The notes: generated by a model from the letters alone, not told the origin. 64,000 nucleotides of DNA from Sinorhizobium arboris LMG 14919 (GCF_000427465.1 NZ_ATYB01000008.1:1116001-1180000); one strand, 5' to 3'. Counted from the stretch's first letter, positions 53,177-63,047 are shown. Translations and numbers: made by a program.

Positions 53177-54168
53177 TGGCAGAGACCACAACCCTCCCCA
53201 CCTGCCGGCACGCGGGCGGAATCGGCAGGCTTCTGGAGCGCTATCCGTTCCTGCCCGCACTCGCCATCGCTGCCGCACTCCTGCTCCTGAACGGCCTTTT
53301 TTCGCCGAACAGCCTTTCCTTTCGGGCTCTGACCGGTCTGCTCAGCACCTATATGGCACTGATTCTGCTCGCCATCGCTCAGACCTACGTGGTCTATGCC
53401 GGCGACATCGATCTTTCGGCCGGGGCGATCCTCTCGCTCGTCAATGTTGCGATCGTGGTCCTGATGGAGCGTTGGGGAGGGGGCGCCGGGGCGGTAATCC
53501 TGGCGCTCGCAATAGGTCTCCTGCTTGGTGTCGCTTGCGGCGTAGTGAACGGCTTCGTCGTCGCGGCCCTGCGGCTGCAGGCAATCGTCGCAACCTTTGC
53601 GACCAGCATCTTCTTCACCGGGCTTGCGTTGTACATCCTGCCCGTTGCCGGCACGCCGGCGCCGGCGCTTTTCTGGCGCACCTATGGTGGTCGTGTTTTC
53701 GGCCTGCCTTTCGTCTTCTATATTCTGGGGGCCCTCGTCGTCCTCCTGGCCGTAATAAGCCGCACGAGGCTTGTCGCGCAACTGCTTGCCGTCGGCGACG
53801 ACCAGCAGGCGGCCTACCAGACCGGGCTGCCAGTTATCGCGACCCGGATCAAGGGCTATGTTCTCTGCGGCCTTTTCTCGGCGCTCGCTGCCTTCTGCAT
53901 TACCGGCGACACCGCAAGCGGCGACCCGCTGGTCGGCGGCAAGATGACGCTCTACAGCATTGCAGCGGTCGTGTTAGGCGGCACCGCGCTCTCCGGCGGA
54001 TGGGGCACCGTCGTTGGCTCGCTGCTCGGCGCCCTGACGATAGGACTCATCAACTCCGTCGTCTTCTTCATGGGCACGCCGTCCGAGTGGCAGAACTTCG
54101 CGCAGGGCCTTGCGATCCTCCTCGTCCTGATGGCAGGCGTGCTTGCCGGCAGGAGGGCGCGTTCATGA
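53176..54168 (+). CDS. Sugar ABC transporter permease 1 (CUT2)
   Basis: The 330-aa protein has about nine transmembrane helices and CUT2 permease segments: TYVVYAGDIDLSAGAILSLV, LLLGVACGVVNGFVVAALRL, YSIAAVVLGGTALSGGWGTV. It forms a heterodimer with the next gene product. Start and stop overlap both neighbours. Confidence 0.93.
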   Translation: MAETTTLPTCRHAGGIGRLLERYPFLPALAIAAALLLLNGLFSPNSLSFRALTGLLSTYMALILLAIAQTYVVYAGDIDLSAGAILSLVNVAIVVLMERWGGGAGAVILALAIGLLLGVACGVVNGFVVAALRLQAIVATFATSIFFTGLALYILPVAGTPAPALFWRTYGGRVFGLPFVFYILGALVVLLAVISRTRLVAQLLAVGDDQQAAYQTGLPVIATRIKGYVLCGLFSALAAFCITGDTASGDPLVGGKMTLYSIAAVVLGGTALSGGWGTVVGSLLGALTIGLINSVVFFMGTPSEWQNFAQGLAILLVLMAGVLAGRRARS

Positions 54169-55121
54169 GCCGCGTCGTGTCCTTCGTCCGCCAGCCGATC
54201 GTCGTCGCGCTCGTGCTCATCGTGCTGCTCCTCTATCTTGGCGAAGCGCTGTCGCCGGGCTTTGCCACCGGCGGGCAGATCCTGAGGCTGCTGATCGTCG
54301 CGTCGCTGCTCGGCATCATTGCGGCCGGTCAGAACGTTGTCATCCTCGGCGGACGCGAAGGCATCGATCTCTCGGTGGGCGGTGTCGTCTCGCTCTCGGC
54401 GATCATCGCGGGCAACGTCATGAACGGCGCCGACGGCGGCATCGTGCCGGCGACCGCAGCCTGTCTTGCGGCCGGCGCCTTCTTCGGCCTCCTGAACGGG
54501 CTCGGCGTCACGCTCCTCAGAATCCCGCCGCTCGTGATGACTCTCGGAATGCTGGGCGTGCTGCAGGGGCTTCTCGTCGTCATCCGCATGGGGATTCCTT
54601 CCGGTCAGGCCGCTCCAGCGCTCTCGCGCTTCGTCACGCAGCCGCTCGCGCTCCATGTCCCCGGCATCATCTGGCTCTGGCTCGCGATCGGCATTCTCAT
54701 GGCCTTCATGCTCAACCGCACCGTTTTCGGCCACCGTATCTATGCGATCGGCTCCAATGAGCACGCGGCCTATATGGCGGGCGTGCCGGTCAAACTCGTC
54801 CGCATCGCGCTCTTCGTCATCTCCGGCATGTTCGCCGCGATCGCCGGGCTCTGCCTGCTCGGCTATTCCGGCACGTCCTTCGCCAATGTCGGCGAGCAAT
54901 ACATGCTCCCCTCGATCATCGCGGTCGTCTTCGGCGGCACGTCGCTTGCCGGGGGCAGGGGCGGCTATACCGGCACCATGGCGGGTGCGGTCCTGCTCGT
55001 CATCCTGCAGAGCATCCTGACGACGATCAATATCGAGGAGTCCGGGCGCCAGATGGTGTTCGGCGCGACGCTGCTGCTGCTCATGATGTTCTACGGACGC
55101 GGCCGGGCGATGCGCGCATGA
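54165..55121 (+). CDS. Sugar ABC transporter permease 2 (CUT2)
   Basis: The 318-aa membrane protein has GQNVVILGGREGIDLSVGGV, VFGHRIYAIGSNEHAAYMAG and VVFGGTSLAGGRGGYTGTMA, all typical of RbsC-like permeases. It overlaps the first permease by 4 nt and the LacI gene by 4 nt, so the whole set is translationally coupled. Confidence 0.93.
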   Translation: MSRVVSFVRQPIVVALVLIVLLLYLGEALSPGFATGGQILRLLIVASLLGIIAAGQNVVILGGREGIDLSVGGVVSLSAIIAGNVMNGADGGIVPATAACLAAGAFFGLLNGLGVTLLRIPPLVMTLGMLGVLQGLLVVIRMGIPSGQAAPALSRFVTQPLALHVPGIIWLWLAIGILMAFMLNRTVFGHRIYAIGSNEHAAYMAGVPVKLVRIALFVISGMFAAIAGLCLLGYSGTSFANVGEQYMLPSIIAVVFGGTSLAGGRGGYTGTMAGAVLLVILQSILTTINIEESGRQMVFGATLLLLMMFYGRGRAMRA

Positions 55122-56125
55122 AGGACCGGCCGAAGATCAAGGATATCGCCGAGAAGGCGGGCGTGTCGGCGGCCACCGTCTCGCGCGCCCTTGCCGCTTC
55201 CACACTGGTGACGGCCGAGACGCGCCAGCGCGTGCTCGACCTGGCGCGCGAGCTCGATTACCGCCCGAATGTCAGCGCCCGAAATCTGCGCACCCGCAGG
55301 TCCATGACGGTGCTGATGGTCGTGCGCGATGTCGGCAATCCCTTCTACCTCGACATCCTCAAGGGCGTCGAGGCGACGGCGCGCGAAGCCGGTTATGCCG
55401 TCTTGATGGGCAATACCGAGAACGACCCCGCCCGCGAGACGGAATATTTCAACATGCTGCGCGACGGACATGCCGACGGCATGATCCTGATGACCGGCAA
55501 ACTGCCGTCCGACGGCGGCTGGAACCATATGCCCGTGGTGGTGGCGCTGGAAATGATCGAGGGCTCGGGACTGCCGCATGTGCAGGTCGACAATGTCGCC
55601 GCGGCGCGCGGAGCCGTCGAGCACCTGATTTCACTTGGCCACCGGCGGATCGCCCATATATCCGGCCCCGTTCCCGAGCCGATGAGCGTCTGTCGCCGGG
55701 AGGGGTTTCGTCTGGCGATGCGCGATGCCGGGCTGACGATTCCAGGCGGATACGAAGTGCGAGGCGACTTCCTGATCGAAAGCGGCGAACGGTGCTGCCG
55801 CTCGCTCTTCTCTCTTTCACATCCGCCGACCGCGCTCTTCGTCGCCAATGACGAGATGGCCTATGGGGCCGTCCATGAGCTGAGACGGATCGGACGCGAC
55901 GTGCCGGGCGACGTGTCGGTCGTCGGCTTCGACGATCTCTATCTGAGCAAGGCCTTCTATCCGCCGCTGACGACCGTCGGCCAGCCGCGCTCGGAGATCG
56001 GCCGAACGGCCATGGCGGTGCTCCTTCGAATTCTGGCAGGCGGCAGCGCCGCGGAAGCGGTCGAACCGATTGTGCTGCCCACTGTTCTGAAAGTCCGCGG
56101 CAGCACGGCGCGGCCACCTATCTAA
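55118..56125 (+). CDS. LacI family transcriptional regulator
   Basis: The 335-aa protein has an N-terminal LacI helix-turn-helix (IKDIAEKAGVSAATVSRALA) with hinge helix (YRPNVSARNLRTRRS) and a sugar-binding core (GNPFYLDILKGVEATAREAG, FVANDEMAYGAVHELRRIG, VVGFDDLYLSKAFYPPLTTV). It should bind the operator at 50346-50359 and respond to the transported sugar or its product. It is encoded inside the operon it controls. Confidence 0.94.
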   Translation: MKDRPKIKDIAEKAGVSAATVSRALAASTLVTAETRQRVLDLARELDYRPNVSARNLRTRRSMTVLMVVRDVGNPFYLDILKGVEATAREAGYAVLMGNTENDPARETEYFNMLRDGHADGMILMTGKLPSDGGWNHMPVVVALEMIEGSGLPHVQVDNVAAARGAVEHLISLGHRRIAHISGPVPEPMSVCRREGFRLAMRDAGLTIPGGYEVRGDFLIESGERCCRSLFSLSHPPTALFVANDEMAYGAVHELRRIGRDVPGDVSVVGFDDLYLSKAFYPPLTTVGQPRSEIGRTAMAVLLRILAGGSAAEAVEPIVLPTVLKVRGSTARPPI

Positions 56126-56180
56126 GAGCGCATGCGGGCGACAGGAGGCGGTCGCCGCTGGTTATCCGGGGGAGGAGAAA

Positions 56181-57425
56181 ATGACCACATTACCGAAACA
56201 GACCTTGCGCGTCGGCTTCGTCGGCACCGGCTTCATCGCGCATTTCCACCTGAAATCACTCATCGGCGTGCGAAACGTCGAGGTGGCCGGCGTCTACAGC
56301 CGAAGCGCCGAAAACCGCGCGCGTTTCGCGAGAGAGGTCGAGGCGCTCGATCTCGGCCGGTGCCGCGCGCATGAAAGCCTCGAATCGCTGGTGCGCGCCG
56401 GCGACGTCGACGCGATCTGGATTCTTTCGCCCAACTACACTCGGCTTGACGTCATGCGCACGCTCCACCAGGAGATCAAGGCGGGGCGAAGCGAGATCTT
56501 CGCGGTTGCTTGCGAGAAGCCGCTTGCGCGCACCGTGGCGGAGGCCCGCGAGATGCTGCATCTGGCTGAGGATGCCGGCCTCAATCACGGCTATCTCGAG
56601 AACCAGGTCTTCTGCACGCCGGTGCTGCGTGGCAAGGAGATCATCTGGCGGCGCGCCGCCTCGACCACCGGCCGGCCCTATCTCGCACGCGCCGCGGAAG
56701 AGCATTCCGGTCCGCATGAACCCTGGTTCTGGCAGGGCGACAAGCAGGGCGGCGGAGTGCTTTCCGACATGATGTGCCACAGCGTCGAGGTGGGGCGCCA
56801 TCTCTTGACCGCGCCCGGCGCCCCCCGCAATTCGCTTAGGATCAAGTCGGTGAACGGCACGGTGGCGAACCTCAAATGGACTCGGGCGAGCTATGCCGAT
56901 GAGCTGCGCCGCCGCTTCGGCGAGGATGTCGATTACCGCCGGCGGCCCTCGGAGGATTTCGCCCGGGCGACGGTCACGCTTGAGGACGAGGCGGGCAACG
57001 AACTGATGATCGAGGCGACCACATCCTGGGCCTATGTCGGCGCCGGCCTGCGCATCCAGCTCGAGCTTCTCGGTCCCGAATATTCGCTCGAGTACAACTC
57101 GCTCGGGACGGGCCTGAAGATCTTCCTGTCGCGGGCGGTGCAAGGCGCGGAAGGAGAGGACCTCGTCGAAAAGCAGAATGCCGAACACGGTTTGATGCCG
57201 GTGCTGGAGGACGAGGCGGGCGTCTACGGCTACACGGACGAAAACCGCCACATGGTCGAATGCTTCCGCAAGGGCGTGAAACCACTCGAAACCTTCGAGG
57301 ATGGTCTTGCAGTCGTCGAGATCCTGATGGGCCTCTACCGGTCCGCGGAGATCGGCGCGACGCTCCATTTCCCCGCACCGGAGCTCGAAAACTATGTCCC
57401 CGTTGTGGCGCGCTTAGGATCATGA
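56181..57425 (+). CDS. Gfo/Idh/MocA family oxidoreductase
   Basis: The 414-aa protein has the Rossmann motif RVGFVGTGFIAHFHLKSLIG, the family motif ACEKPLARTVAEA and a C-terminal substrate domain including SDMMCHSVEVGRHLL. It probably oxidises the sugar or inositol-like compound imported by the adjacent ABC transporter with NAD(P). GGGGGAGGAG precedes ATG 56181. A small hairpin (GGCGAC/GTCGCC) lies in the 55-nt gap after lacI. Confidence 0.9.
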   Translation: MTTLPKQTLRVGFVGTGFIAHFHLKSLIGVRNVEVAGVYSRSAENRARFAREVEALDLGRCRAHESLESLVRAGDVDAIWILSPNYTRLDVMRTLHQEIKAGRSEIFAVACEKPLARTVAEAREMLHLAEDAGLNHGYLENQVFCTPVLRGKEIIWRRAASTTGRPYLARAAEEHSGPHEPWFWQGDKQGGGVLSDMMCHSVEVGRHLLTAPGAPRNSLRIKSVNGTVANLKWTRASYADELRRRFGEDVDYRRRPSEDFARATVTLEDEAGNELMIEATTSWAYVGAGLRIQLELLGPEYSLEYNSLGTGLKIFLSRAVQGAEGEDLVEKQNAEHGLMPVLEDEAGVYGYTDENRHMVECFRKGVKPLETFEDGLAVVEILMGLYRSAEIGATLHFPAPELENYVPVVARLGS

Positions 57426-57500
57426 TCGTGCGGGCAGAGAGCTCTTCCCGCGCGCGGGAAGAGCCTCCCAGCGCGCGGGCATATGGAAGCCGGACTCCAA

Positions 57501-57523
57501 ATTAGTTGACTCAGTCCACTAAT
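57501..57523. promoter_or_regulatory. MarR-type operator
   Basis: ATTAGTTGACTCAGTCCACT followed by AAT is an inverted repeat: ATTAGT and ACTAAT match perfectly, and 8 of 9 positions match when extended. It ends 32 nt before the MarR-GNAT start, so autoregulation is likely. Confidence 0.65.
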
Positions 57524-57555
57524 GGCGCGAGTATCTGCTCGGGTGGAGGTCCGAA

Positions 57556-58497
57556 ATGCAGGTCGATCGCAACGCGCTTGTCGGTGAAATCAGACGTTTC
57601 AACCGCTTCTACACGCGCACCATAGGCCTTCTCGACGAGACGCTGACGGAGAGCGACTTCACGCTCGCCGAGGCGCGTGTGCTGTTCGAACTTGGCCATC
57701 GGGAGGATCCGGTCGCATCGGAAATCGCCGAGGCGCTGCGTCTCGATCCGGCCTATCTTGCGCGCATCATTCGTAGGTTTGCCGTTGGCGGCCTGACAGA
57801 GGTTCGTGCCGACGGCACCGACCGCCGGCGGCGTATCCTGTCCCTGACGGATAAGGGCAAAGCGGCATTGGCGGAGCTTCAGGTGGCAGCCGACAGGGAC
57901 ATAGCGCACCTCCTCCGCGATCTTTCCGACGAGAAACTGTGCGAACTCCAGGGCGCGCTGACGAAGATGATGGAGTTGCTGCACGGATCGCCCAGTGAAG
58001 GGCCGGCGGTAACGCTGCGGCCCTACCGCATCGGCGATGTCGGCTGGGTCATCCAGCGACAGGCGGTGCTCTATGCCGAGGAATACGGGTGGGACATCAC
58101 CTACGAAGCGCTCGCTGCGGAGATCGGTGCCGCTTTCATCCGCAATTTTCGCGAAGGCCGCGATTTCTGCTGGATCGCCGAACTTGACGGGAGGCGGGCC
58201 GGCGCGATCTTCCTTCTTCATCAGGATGACGAAACGGCGAGATTGCGCCTCCTCCACGTGGAGGCAGCAGCGCGGGGCCTCGGCATCGGCAGGCGGTTGG
58301 TCGACACCTGCATCGAGCAGGCGCGTGCCTCGGGATACCGACGCGTCGTCCTCTGGACGAACGACGTGCTCGTCGCAGCGAGAGCGATCTATGAACGGGC
58401 TGGCTTCCGGCTCGTCAGCGAGGAAAGGCACCGGAGTTTCGGCAAGGATCTCGTCGGCCAGACCTGGGGGCTGGCGCTGCAAGCGGGCGCTCGATAG
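57556..58497 (+). CDS. MarR-type regulator fused to GNAT acetyltransferase
   Basis: The 313-aa protein combines a MarR winged helix (about 1-145: FTLAEARVLFELGHREDPVA, LRLDPAYLARIIRRFAVGGL, ADGTDRRRRILSLTDKGKAA) with a GNAT domain (about 150-310: WIAELDGRRAGAIFLLHQ, RLLHVEAAARGLGIGRRLVD, ARAIYERAGFRLVSEERHRS). Such fusions are widespread in bacteria; acetylation targets are mostly unknown. It is transcribed alone. GGAGGT precedes the ATG and a MarR-like dyad lies upstream. Confidence 0.93.
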   Translation: MQVDRNALVGEIRRFNRFYTRTIGLLDETLTESDFTLAEARVLFELGHREDPVASEIAEALRLDPAYLARIIRRFAVGGLTEVRADGTDRRRRILSLTDKGKAALAELQVAADRDIAHLLRDLSDEKLCELQGALTKMMELLHGSPSEGPAVTLRPYRIGDVGWVIQRQAVLYAEEYGWDITYEALAAEIGAAFIRNFREGRDFCWIAELDGRRAGAIFLLHQDDETARLRLLHVEAAARGLGIGRRLVDTCIEQARASGYRRVVLWTNDVLVAARAIYERAGFRLVSEERHRSFGKDLVGQTWGLALQAGAR

Positions 58498-58585
58498 CCG
58501 GGGTCGCGCTCCAACGCAGTCGGGAACTTTCCTGTCGGAAGGGTTTGCCTCGGCATGCCGGACGATGCGAATCAGCCGACGGTCC

Positions 58586-59818
58586 TCATCCCGGCGCTCC
58601 TTCCGGTCTCGAAGCGGCGGCCGCGCCGTATCGTGCGAGAAGTTCACCGGTCTTCGCAGGGGCGAAGATATCGTCCAACAGCAGGTGGGCGGCACCGAAC
58701 AGAGCGCTATCGTCACGGATCGTGGATAGCTCGATCGAGAGGTTGCGCGTGGCGAGCGGCAGACAGCGCTGGTAGACGAGTTCGCGGATGCCGGACAGCA
58801 GCAAATCGCCGCCGCGTGCAAGAGTGCCGCCGACGACGATCAGGCTCGGATTGATGATGCTGACCGCATCGGAAACGACCTCGCCGACCGTGCGGCCCGC
58901 AGCGCGCAGCAGCATCAGGGCTTCGGGCTTGCGCTGTTCGACGAGGTCGAGCACGTCGCGGGCGGTTTCGGCGCGAAAGCCGCGCGAGGAGAGGTCGCGG
59001 GCGATCGCCCAGCCGGCGGCGCGCGCCTCCACGCAGCCGAACTTGCCGCAACGGCAGAGCGGTGCGTCATCCGACAGGAACTGGATGTGGCCGATGTCGC
59101 CGGCGGCGCCCTGAGCGCCGCGGAACAACCTTCCGCCTGCGATCATGCCGCTGCCGATGCCCGTGCCGACCTTCACGAAGAGCATGTCGTCAACCGTCGG
59201 GACGCGACGTTTGTGCTCGCAGATCGTCATCAGGTTCACGTCGTTCTCGACATAGACCGGCACCGAGAACCGTGCATTGAGGCCGCCGATGATGTCGAAT
59301 TCGTCCCAGCCGGGCAACACCGATGGGCCGACGACGCAGCCGCGCTTGAAATCCACGGGAGTCGGCAGGCTGAGACCGATGCCGAGGAGGAAACCGTGCG
59401 TCGGTGAGGCCCCTGCCGCCAGTGCGGCGAAGGCTTCGCCGATCCGTTCCAGCGTCGCCTCGGGGCCGCTCGCTACGCAAAAGGACAGCGTCGTCTGGGA
59501 CAGGATCGCCGGCGTCAGATCCATGGCGGCGAGATGGATGTGCGTCTCGCCGACATTGGCGACCAGCAGAAAGCCGCTCGTGGCGTTGATCGCCAGCACA
59601 CGGGTCGGCCGTCCCCCGCTGGGCAGGGTCTCTTCCGTCTCGCGTACCAGCCCGCTGGCGAGGAGCGCGTTCAGCCGCTGCGTCACGGTCGCCCGCGACA
59701 GGCCGGAGGCGGCCAGCAGTTCGGCGCGCGAGACGGCGCTGCCGGTCGCGATGAGCGAAAAGATACCTCCGGCGCCTTCCAGCGTCGGTCTGTCAGGCCC
59801 CTGTACCGGCCGTGCCAT
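58586..59818 (-). CDS. ROK family transcriptional regulator
   Basis: The 410-aa protein has an N-terminal winged helix (AVSRAELLAASGLSRATVTQ, RLNALLASGLVRETEETLPS) and a ROK sugar-kinase-like domain (GIGLSLPTPVDFKRGCVVGP, VKVGTGIGSGMIAGGRLFRG) with the zinc-binding CRCGKFGCVEA motif. It is divergent from the FrcBCA-like transporter operon and should control it in response to a sugar or sugar phosphate. The true start is ATG 59818 (MARPVQGPDRPTLEG). Confidence 0.93.
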   Translation of the reverse strand: MARPVQGPDRPTLEGAGGIFSLIATGSAVSRAELLAASGLSRATVTQRLNALLASGLVRETEETLPSGGRPTRVLAINATSGFLLVANVGETHIHLAAMDLTPAILSQTTLSFCVASGPEATLERIGEAFAALAAGASPTHGFLLGIGLSLPTPVDFKRGCVVGPSVLPGWDEFDIIGGLNARFSVPVYVENDVNLMTICEHKRRVPTVDDMLFVKVGTGIGSGMIAGGRLFRGAQGAAGDIGHIQFLSDDAPLCRCGKFGCVEARAAGWAIARDLSSRGFRAETARDVLDLVEQRKPEALMLLRAAGRTVGEVVSDAVSIINPSLIVVGGTLARGGDLLLSGIRELVYQRCLPLATRNLSIELSTIRDDSALFGAAHLLLDDIFAPAKTGELLARYGAAAASRPEGAPG

Positions 59819-60171
59819 GCAGAACTCCTGTTTTTCGGCCCGGTTTAGCGGCAAAGCGGGGTGCGATAAAGCGCGGAAGCCCGTTTGGGACGATAACTTA
59901 TGGAATATACCATACATAAGTCATCCCACTCTTACCGCATCGCCCGGCGACCGCGTGGCTCCGTTTCTCATATGGCTGCTTCTCGCCGCCTTGCCATTCG
60001 GAAAGTCCCCGTTCACGAAGCAATTTTGTATAAAAACATACATAACATAGCCGACATTAAGTTGACTCTATCTAAAATGGGTGCGTTAATCGCTGCGGCC
60101 TTTGAGGAGAGGCCATATACGTCGAAAGAGCCGGAGGGGTTCACGGCGTCTTCGGATTTTGGGAGGATCAA
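59819..60171. other. Divergent control region of ROK gene and frc-like operon
   Basis: These 353 nt carry no gene. A perfect dyad ACTTATG/CATAAGT at 59896-59921 and a second CATACATAA half-site at 60037-60045 are the main features. The AT-rich parts around 60020-60080 probably hold the operon promoter. Confidence 0.5.
59896..59921. promoter_or_regulatory. Dyad operator, candidate ROK-protein site
   Basis: ACTTATG (59896-59902) and CATAAGT (59915-59921) are perfect inverted 7-mers spaced by 12 nt. CATACATAA within it (59911-59919) is repeated at 60037-60045, nearer the transporter start. The arrangement suits a dimeric ROK regulator controlling both directions. Confidence 0.55.
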
Positions 60172-61182
60172 ATGGCACTTCACTGCATTCGCGCGTCCGC
60201 GCGCTCCGCCGTCCTGCGGGGGAGCATCGCCGCCGGCGTGCTCGCTCTCGGCCTCGCCCTCGGCGGCACCGCCGCCGCCAGCGAGGTAATCGTCGGCCTG
60301 GTCACGAAAACCGAGGTCAATCCATTCTTCGTCAAGATGCGCCAGGCGGCCGAAGCGCGCGCCAAGGAGAAGGGCGTGAAGCTGATTGCCCGCGCCGGCA
60401 AGTTCGACGGCGACAACGAAGGGCAGGTCGCCGCAATTGAAGACCTGATCAGCGCCGGTGCCAAGGGCATCCTGGTCACGCCGAACAATTCGTCCGGCAT
60501 GCTCGACATCATCAAGAAGGCGCGTGAGACCGGCGTTCTGGTGATCGCGCTCGACACGGCAACCGATCCGGCCGATGCCGTCGACGCCACCTTCGCCACG
60601 GACAATTTCGAGGCCGGCGTGCAGCAGGGCGCCTACGCCCGCAAGGCGATGGGCGACAAGAAGGCGGTCGTCGCAATGCTGGACGGCACGCCCGGCGGCA
60701 CGGTCGATACGTTCCGCCACGACGGTTACCTGAAGGGCTTCGGAATAGCCGAGGGCGACCCTTCCATATCAGGCGCGGCCATCACCAACGGAGCGCAGGA
60801 CAAGGGCCAGATCGGCATGGAGAACCTGCTCTCCAAGAACGGTGAGATCAACGCCGTCTACACGATCAACGAGCCGGCGGCGGCCGGCGCCTATGCGGCG
60901 CTGAAAGCCTTCGGCAAGGAAGGCGAGGTGATGCTCACCTCGATCGATGGCGGCTGCGCCGGCGTCCGCGACGTCAAGGACGGCAAGATCGCCGCGACGG
61001 TCATGCAGTTCCCCTACAAGATGGCGACGATGGGCGTCGACGCGGTGGTGGAATATGCGGCCACCGGCAAGAAGCCGAACGGCTTCGTCGACACCGGTTC
61101 CGTTCTCATCACGGACAAACCGGTGGAAGGGTTGGATTCGAAAGATAGCGCCTGGGGCCTCGAAAACTGCTGGGGCGACTGA
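60172..61182 (+). CDS. Sugar ABC transporter substrate-binding protein (FrcB-like)
   Basis: The 336-aa exported protein (signal peptide with LRGSIAAGVLALGLALGG) has VIVGLVTKTEVNPFFVKMRQ, NEGQVAAIEDLISAGAKGIL, VIALDTATDPADAVDATFAT, INEPAAAGAYAALKAFGKEG and DTGSVLITDKPVEGL. These fit the fructose-binding protein FrcB of Sinorhizobium closely in order and wording, though it is clearly a paralogue. GGGAGG precedes the ATG. The ligand may be fructose or another ketose/pentose. Confidence 0.9.
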   Translation: MALHCIRASARSAVLRGSIAAGVLALGLALGGTAAASEVIVGLVTKTEVNPFFVKMRQAAEARAKEKGVKLIARAGKFDGDNEGQVAAIEDLISAGAKGILVTPNNSSGMLDIIKKARETGVLVIALDTATDPADAVDATFATDNFEAGVQQGAYARKAMGDKKAVVAMLDGTPGGTVDTFRHDGYLKGFGIAEGDPSISGAAITNGAQDKGQIGMENLLSKNGEINAVYTINEPAAAGAYAALKAFGKEGEVMLTSIDGGCAGVRDVKDGKIAATVMQFPYKMATMGVDAVVEYAATGKKPNGFVDTGSVLITDKPVEGLDSKDSAWGLENCWGD

Positions 61183-61275
61183 TCCGCCTCTGGCGGCGGG
61201 ATCGCGCGGCGCCCTGCGCCGTAGCGGTCCCGCGGTCGAACGGACGGGCAACGAGATCTGACCCACGGGACGTCC

Positions 61276-62262
61276 ATGAACACAGCAACCGTATATCCAG
61301 CCGAGGCGCCGCGAAGCCTGAAAGCGCGTATCCTGGGCAGCCCTTCGGCGGGGCCGCTTCTGGTGCTTCTCGGCTTCTGCGTGATCTTCGCGCTGACCAA
61401 TCCCCGCTTTCTCGCCAGCCAAAACCTATCGATCATCCTGCAGCAGACGGTCGTTATCGGCGCTCTGGCTATCGGCCAGACGCTGGTGATCCTCACCGCC
61501 GGAATCGACCTTGCCGTGGGCGCCATATGCGTGCTGGGCACGATCGTCGCGGGCAAGCTGACCAATCTCGGCTATGATCCGGTTCTCTCCATGGGCATCG
61601 CTGTACTCGTATCAACGGCCGCCGGCCTTGCCGCCGGCGGCCTCGTCAGCGGCCTCAGGCTTCCGCCCTTCATCGTCACGCTCGGCATTCTCGGCATCCT
61701 GACCGCGGCGCTGCGGCTCATTTCCGAGGGTGGCGCCTTCCCGGTGCGCGATCCCTTCCTGGCCTGGACGGGAAATACGATGAAGCTGGGCGGCTTCGTG
61801 CTCACCTATGGCGTGCTGATCATGTTCATGCTCTATGCGAGCGTCTGGTATTTGCTGAACCAGACGAAATGGGGCCGGCATGTCTATGCCATCGGCAACA
61901 ATGCCGAGGCGGCCCGGCTGGTCGGCATCCCGGTGCGGCGCCACCTGCTCTCGGTTTATGTGCTGGCCGGCCTCATCTACGGCATTGCCGCCTGGCTCGC
62001 GCTCGGGCGCATCCCCAACGCCGACCCGAATGCCATGCAGAGCGCCAATCTCGATTCGATCACCGCGGTGGTGATCGGCGGCACCAGTCTCTTCGGCGGC
62101 CGCGGCGGGCTCGTGGGGACATTGATCGGCGCGCTCATCGTTGGCGTCCTGCGCAATGGGCTGACGCTCGCCGGCATCGACCCGCTCTGGCAGGACCTCA
62201 TAACCGGTATCCTCGTCATCATCGCCGTCGCGCTCGACCAGTTGTCCCGGAGGAAGCGATGA
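61276..62262 (+). CDS. Sugar ABC transporter permease (FrcC-like)
   Basis: The 328-aa protein has about nine transmembrane helices and the CUT2 segments GQTLVILTAGIDLAVGAICV, GRHVYAIGNNAEAARLVGIP and TAVVIGGTSLFGGRGGLVGT. A single permease gene implies a homodimeric channel, as in the Frc system. It overlaps the ATPase gene by 4 nt. Confidence 0.93.
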   Translation: MNTATVYPAEAPRSLKARILGSPSAGPLLVLLGFCVIFALTNPRFLASQNLSIILQQTVVIGALAIGQTLVILTAGIDLAVGAICVLGTIVAGKLTNLGYDPVLSMGIAVLVSTAAGLAAGGLVSGLRLPPFIVTLGILGILTAALRLISEGGAFPVRDPFLAWTGNTMKLGGFVLTYGVLIMFMLYASVWYLLNQTKWGRHVYAIGNNAEAARLVGIPVRRHLLSVYVLAGLIYGIAAWLALGRIPNADPNAMQSANLDSITAVVIGGTSLFGGRGGLVGTLIGALIVGVLRNGLTLAGIDPLWQDLITGILVIIAVALDQLSRRKR

Positions 62263-63047
62263 TCCCGGCCAGTTCCCGCACCGAAAAGCCTTCCGCCCGC
62301 GTGGTTCTCGAAGCGCGCAACGTGGTGAAGACCTACGGCCACGTCACTGCGCTCGACGGCGTCGACTTCGAGCTCAGGGCCGGCGAGATCCTTGCCGTCG
62401 TCGGCGACAACGGCGCCGGCAAGTCGACTCTCATCAAGACCCTGACCGGCGCCGTGCGCCCGACCAGCGGTGAAATCCTGCTCGACGGAGTGCCGGTCCA
62501 CTTCAAGGGACCTCTCGATGCGCGCCATGCCGGAATCGAGACGGTTTATCAGGACCTCGCCGTGGCACCTGCGCTCGATATCGCCGCCAATCTCTTTCTC
62601 GGCCGGGAGCTGCGCGCACCTGGCCTCCTCGGGAGCCTCTTTCGCCGTCTCGACAAAAAGGGCATGCGCGAGGAAGCCCGCCGGGCCATGGGAGAACTCA
62701 AGTTTCGCCTGCCGGCGATCGACAATCCGGTGGAATCGCTCTCGGGAGGCCAAAGGCAGGGCGTGGCCGTGGCCCGCGCTGCGCTTTTCGCCCGCAGGCT
62801 GGTGATCATGGACGAGCCGACCGCGGCACTCGGAGTGCGTGAGACGGGACAGGTGCTGCAGCTCATCCGCTCGATACGGGATCGCGGCCTGCCCGTCGTT
62901 CTGATCAGTCACAACATGCCGAACGTCTTCGACATCGCCGACCGTATTCACATCATGCGCCTCGGCCGGCGTGCCGCCGTCGTTACCCCCAAGACCCATT
63001 CCATGAACGACGTCGTTGCCATCATGACCGGCGCAGCGACTGCCTGA
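62259..63047 (+). CDS. Sugar ABC transporter ATP-binding protein (FrcA-like)
   Basis: The 262-aa protein is a single ABC domain: Walker A VGDNGAGKST, signature LSGGQRQGVAVARAAL, Walker B LVIMDEPTAALGV. The one-domain form is typical of FrcA, unlike the two-domain ATPase of the first sugar system in this window. GGAGGAAGCG stands before the ATG. Confidence 0.93.
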   Translation: MIPASSRTEKPSARVVLEARNVVKTYGHVTALDGVDFELRAGEILAVVGDNGAGKSTLIKTLTGAVRPTSGEILLDGVPVHFKGPLDARHAGIETVYQDLAVAPALDIAANLFLGRELRAPGLLGSLFRRLDKKGMREEARRAMGELKFRLPAIDNPVESLSGGQRQGVAVARAALFARRLVIMDEPTAALGVRETGQVLQLIRSIRDRGLPVVLISHNMPNVFDIADRIHIMRLGRRAAVVTPKTHSMNDVVAIMTGAATA

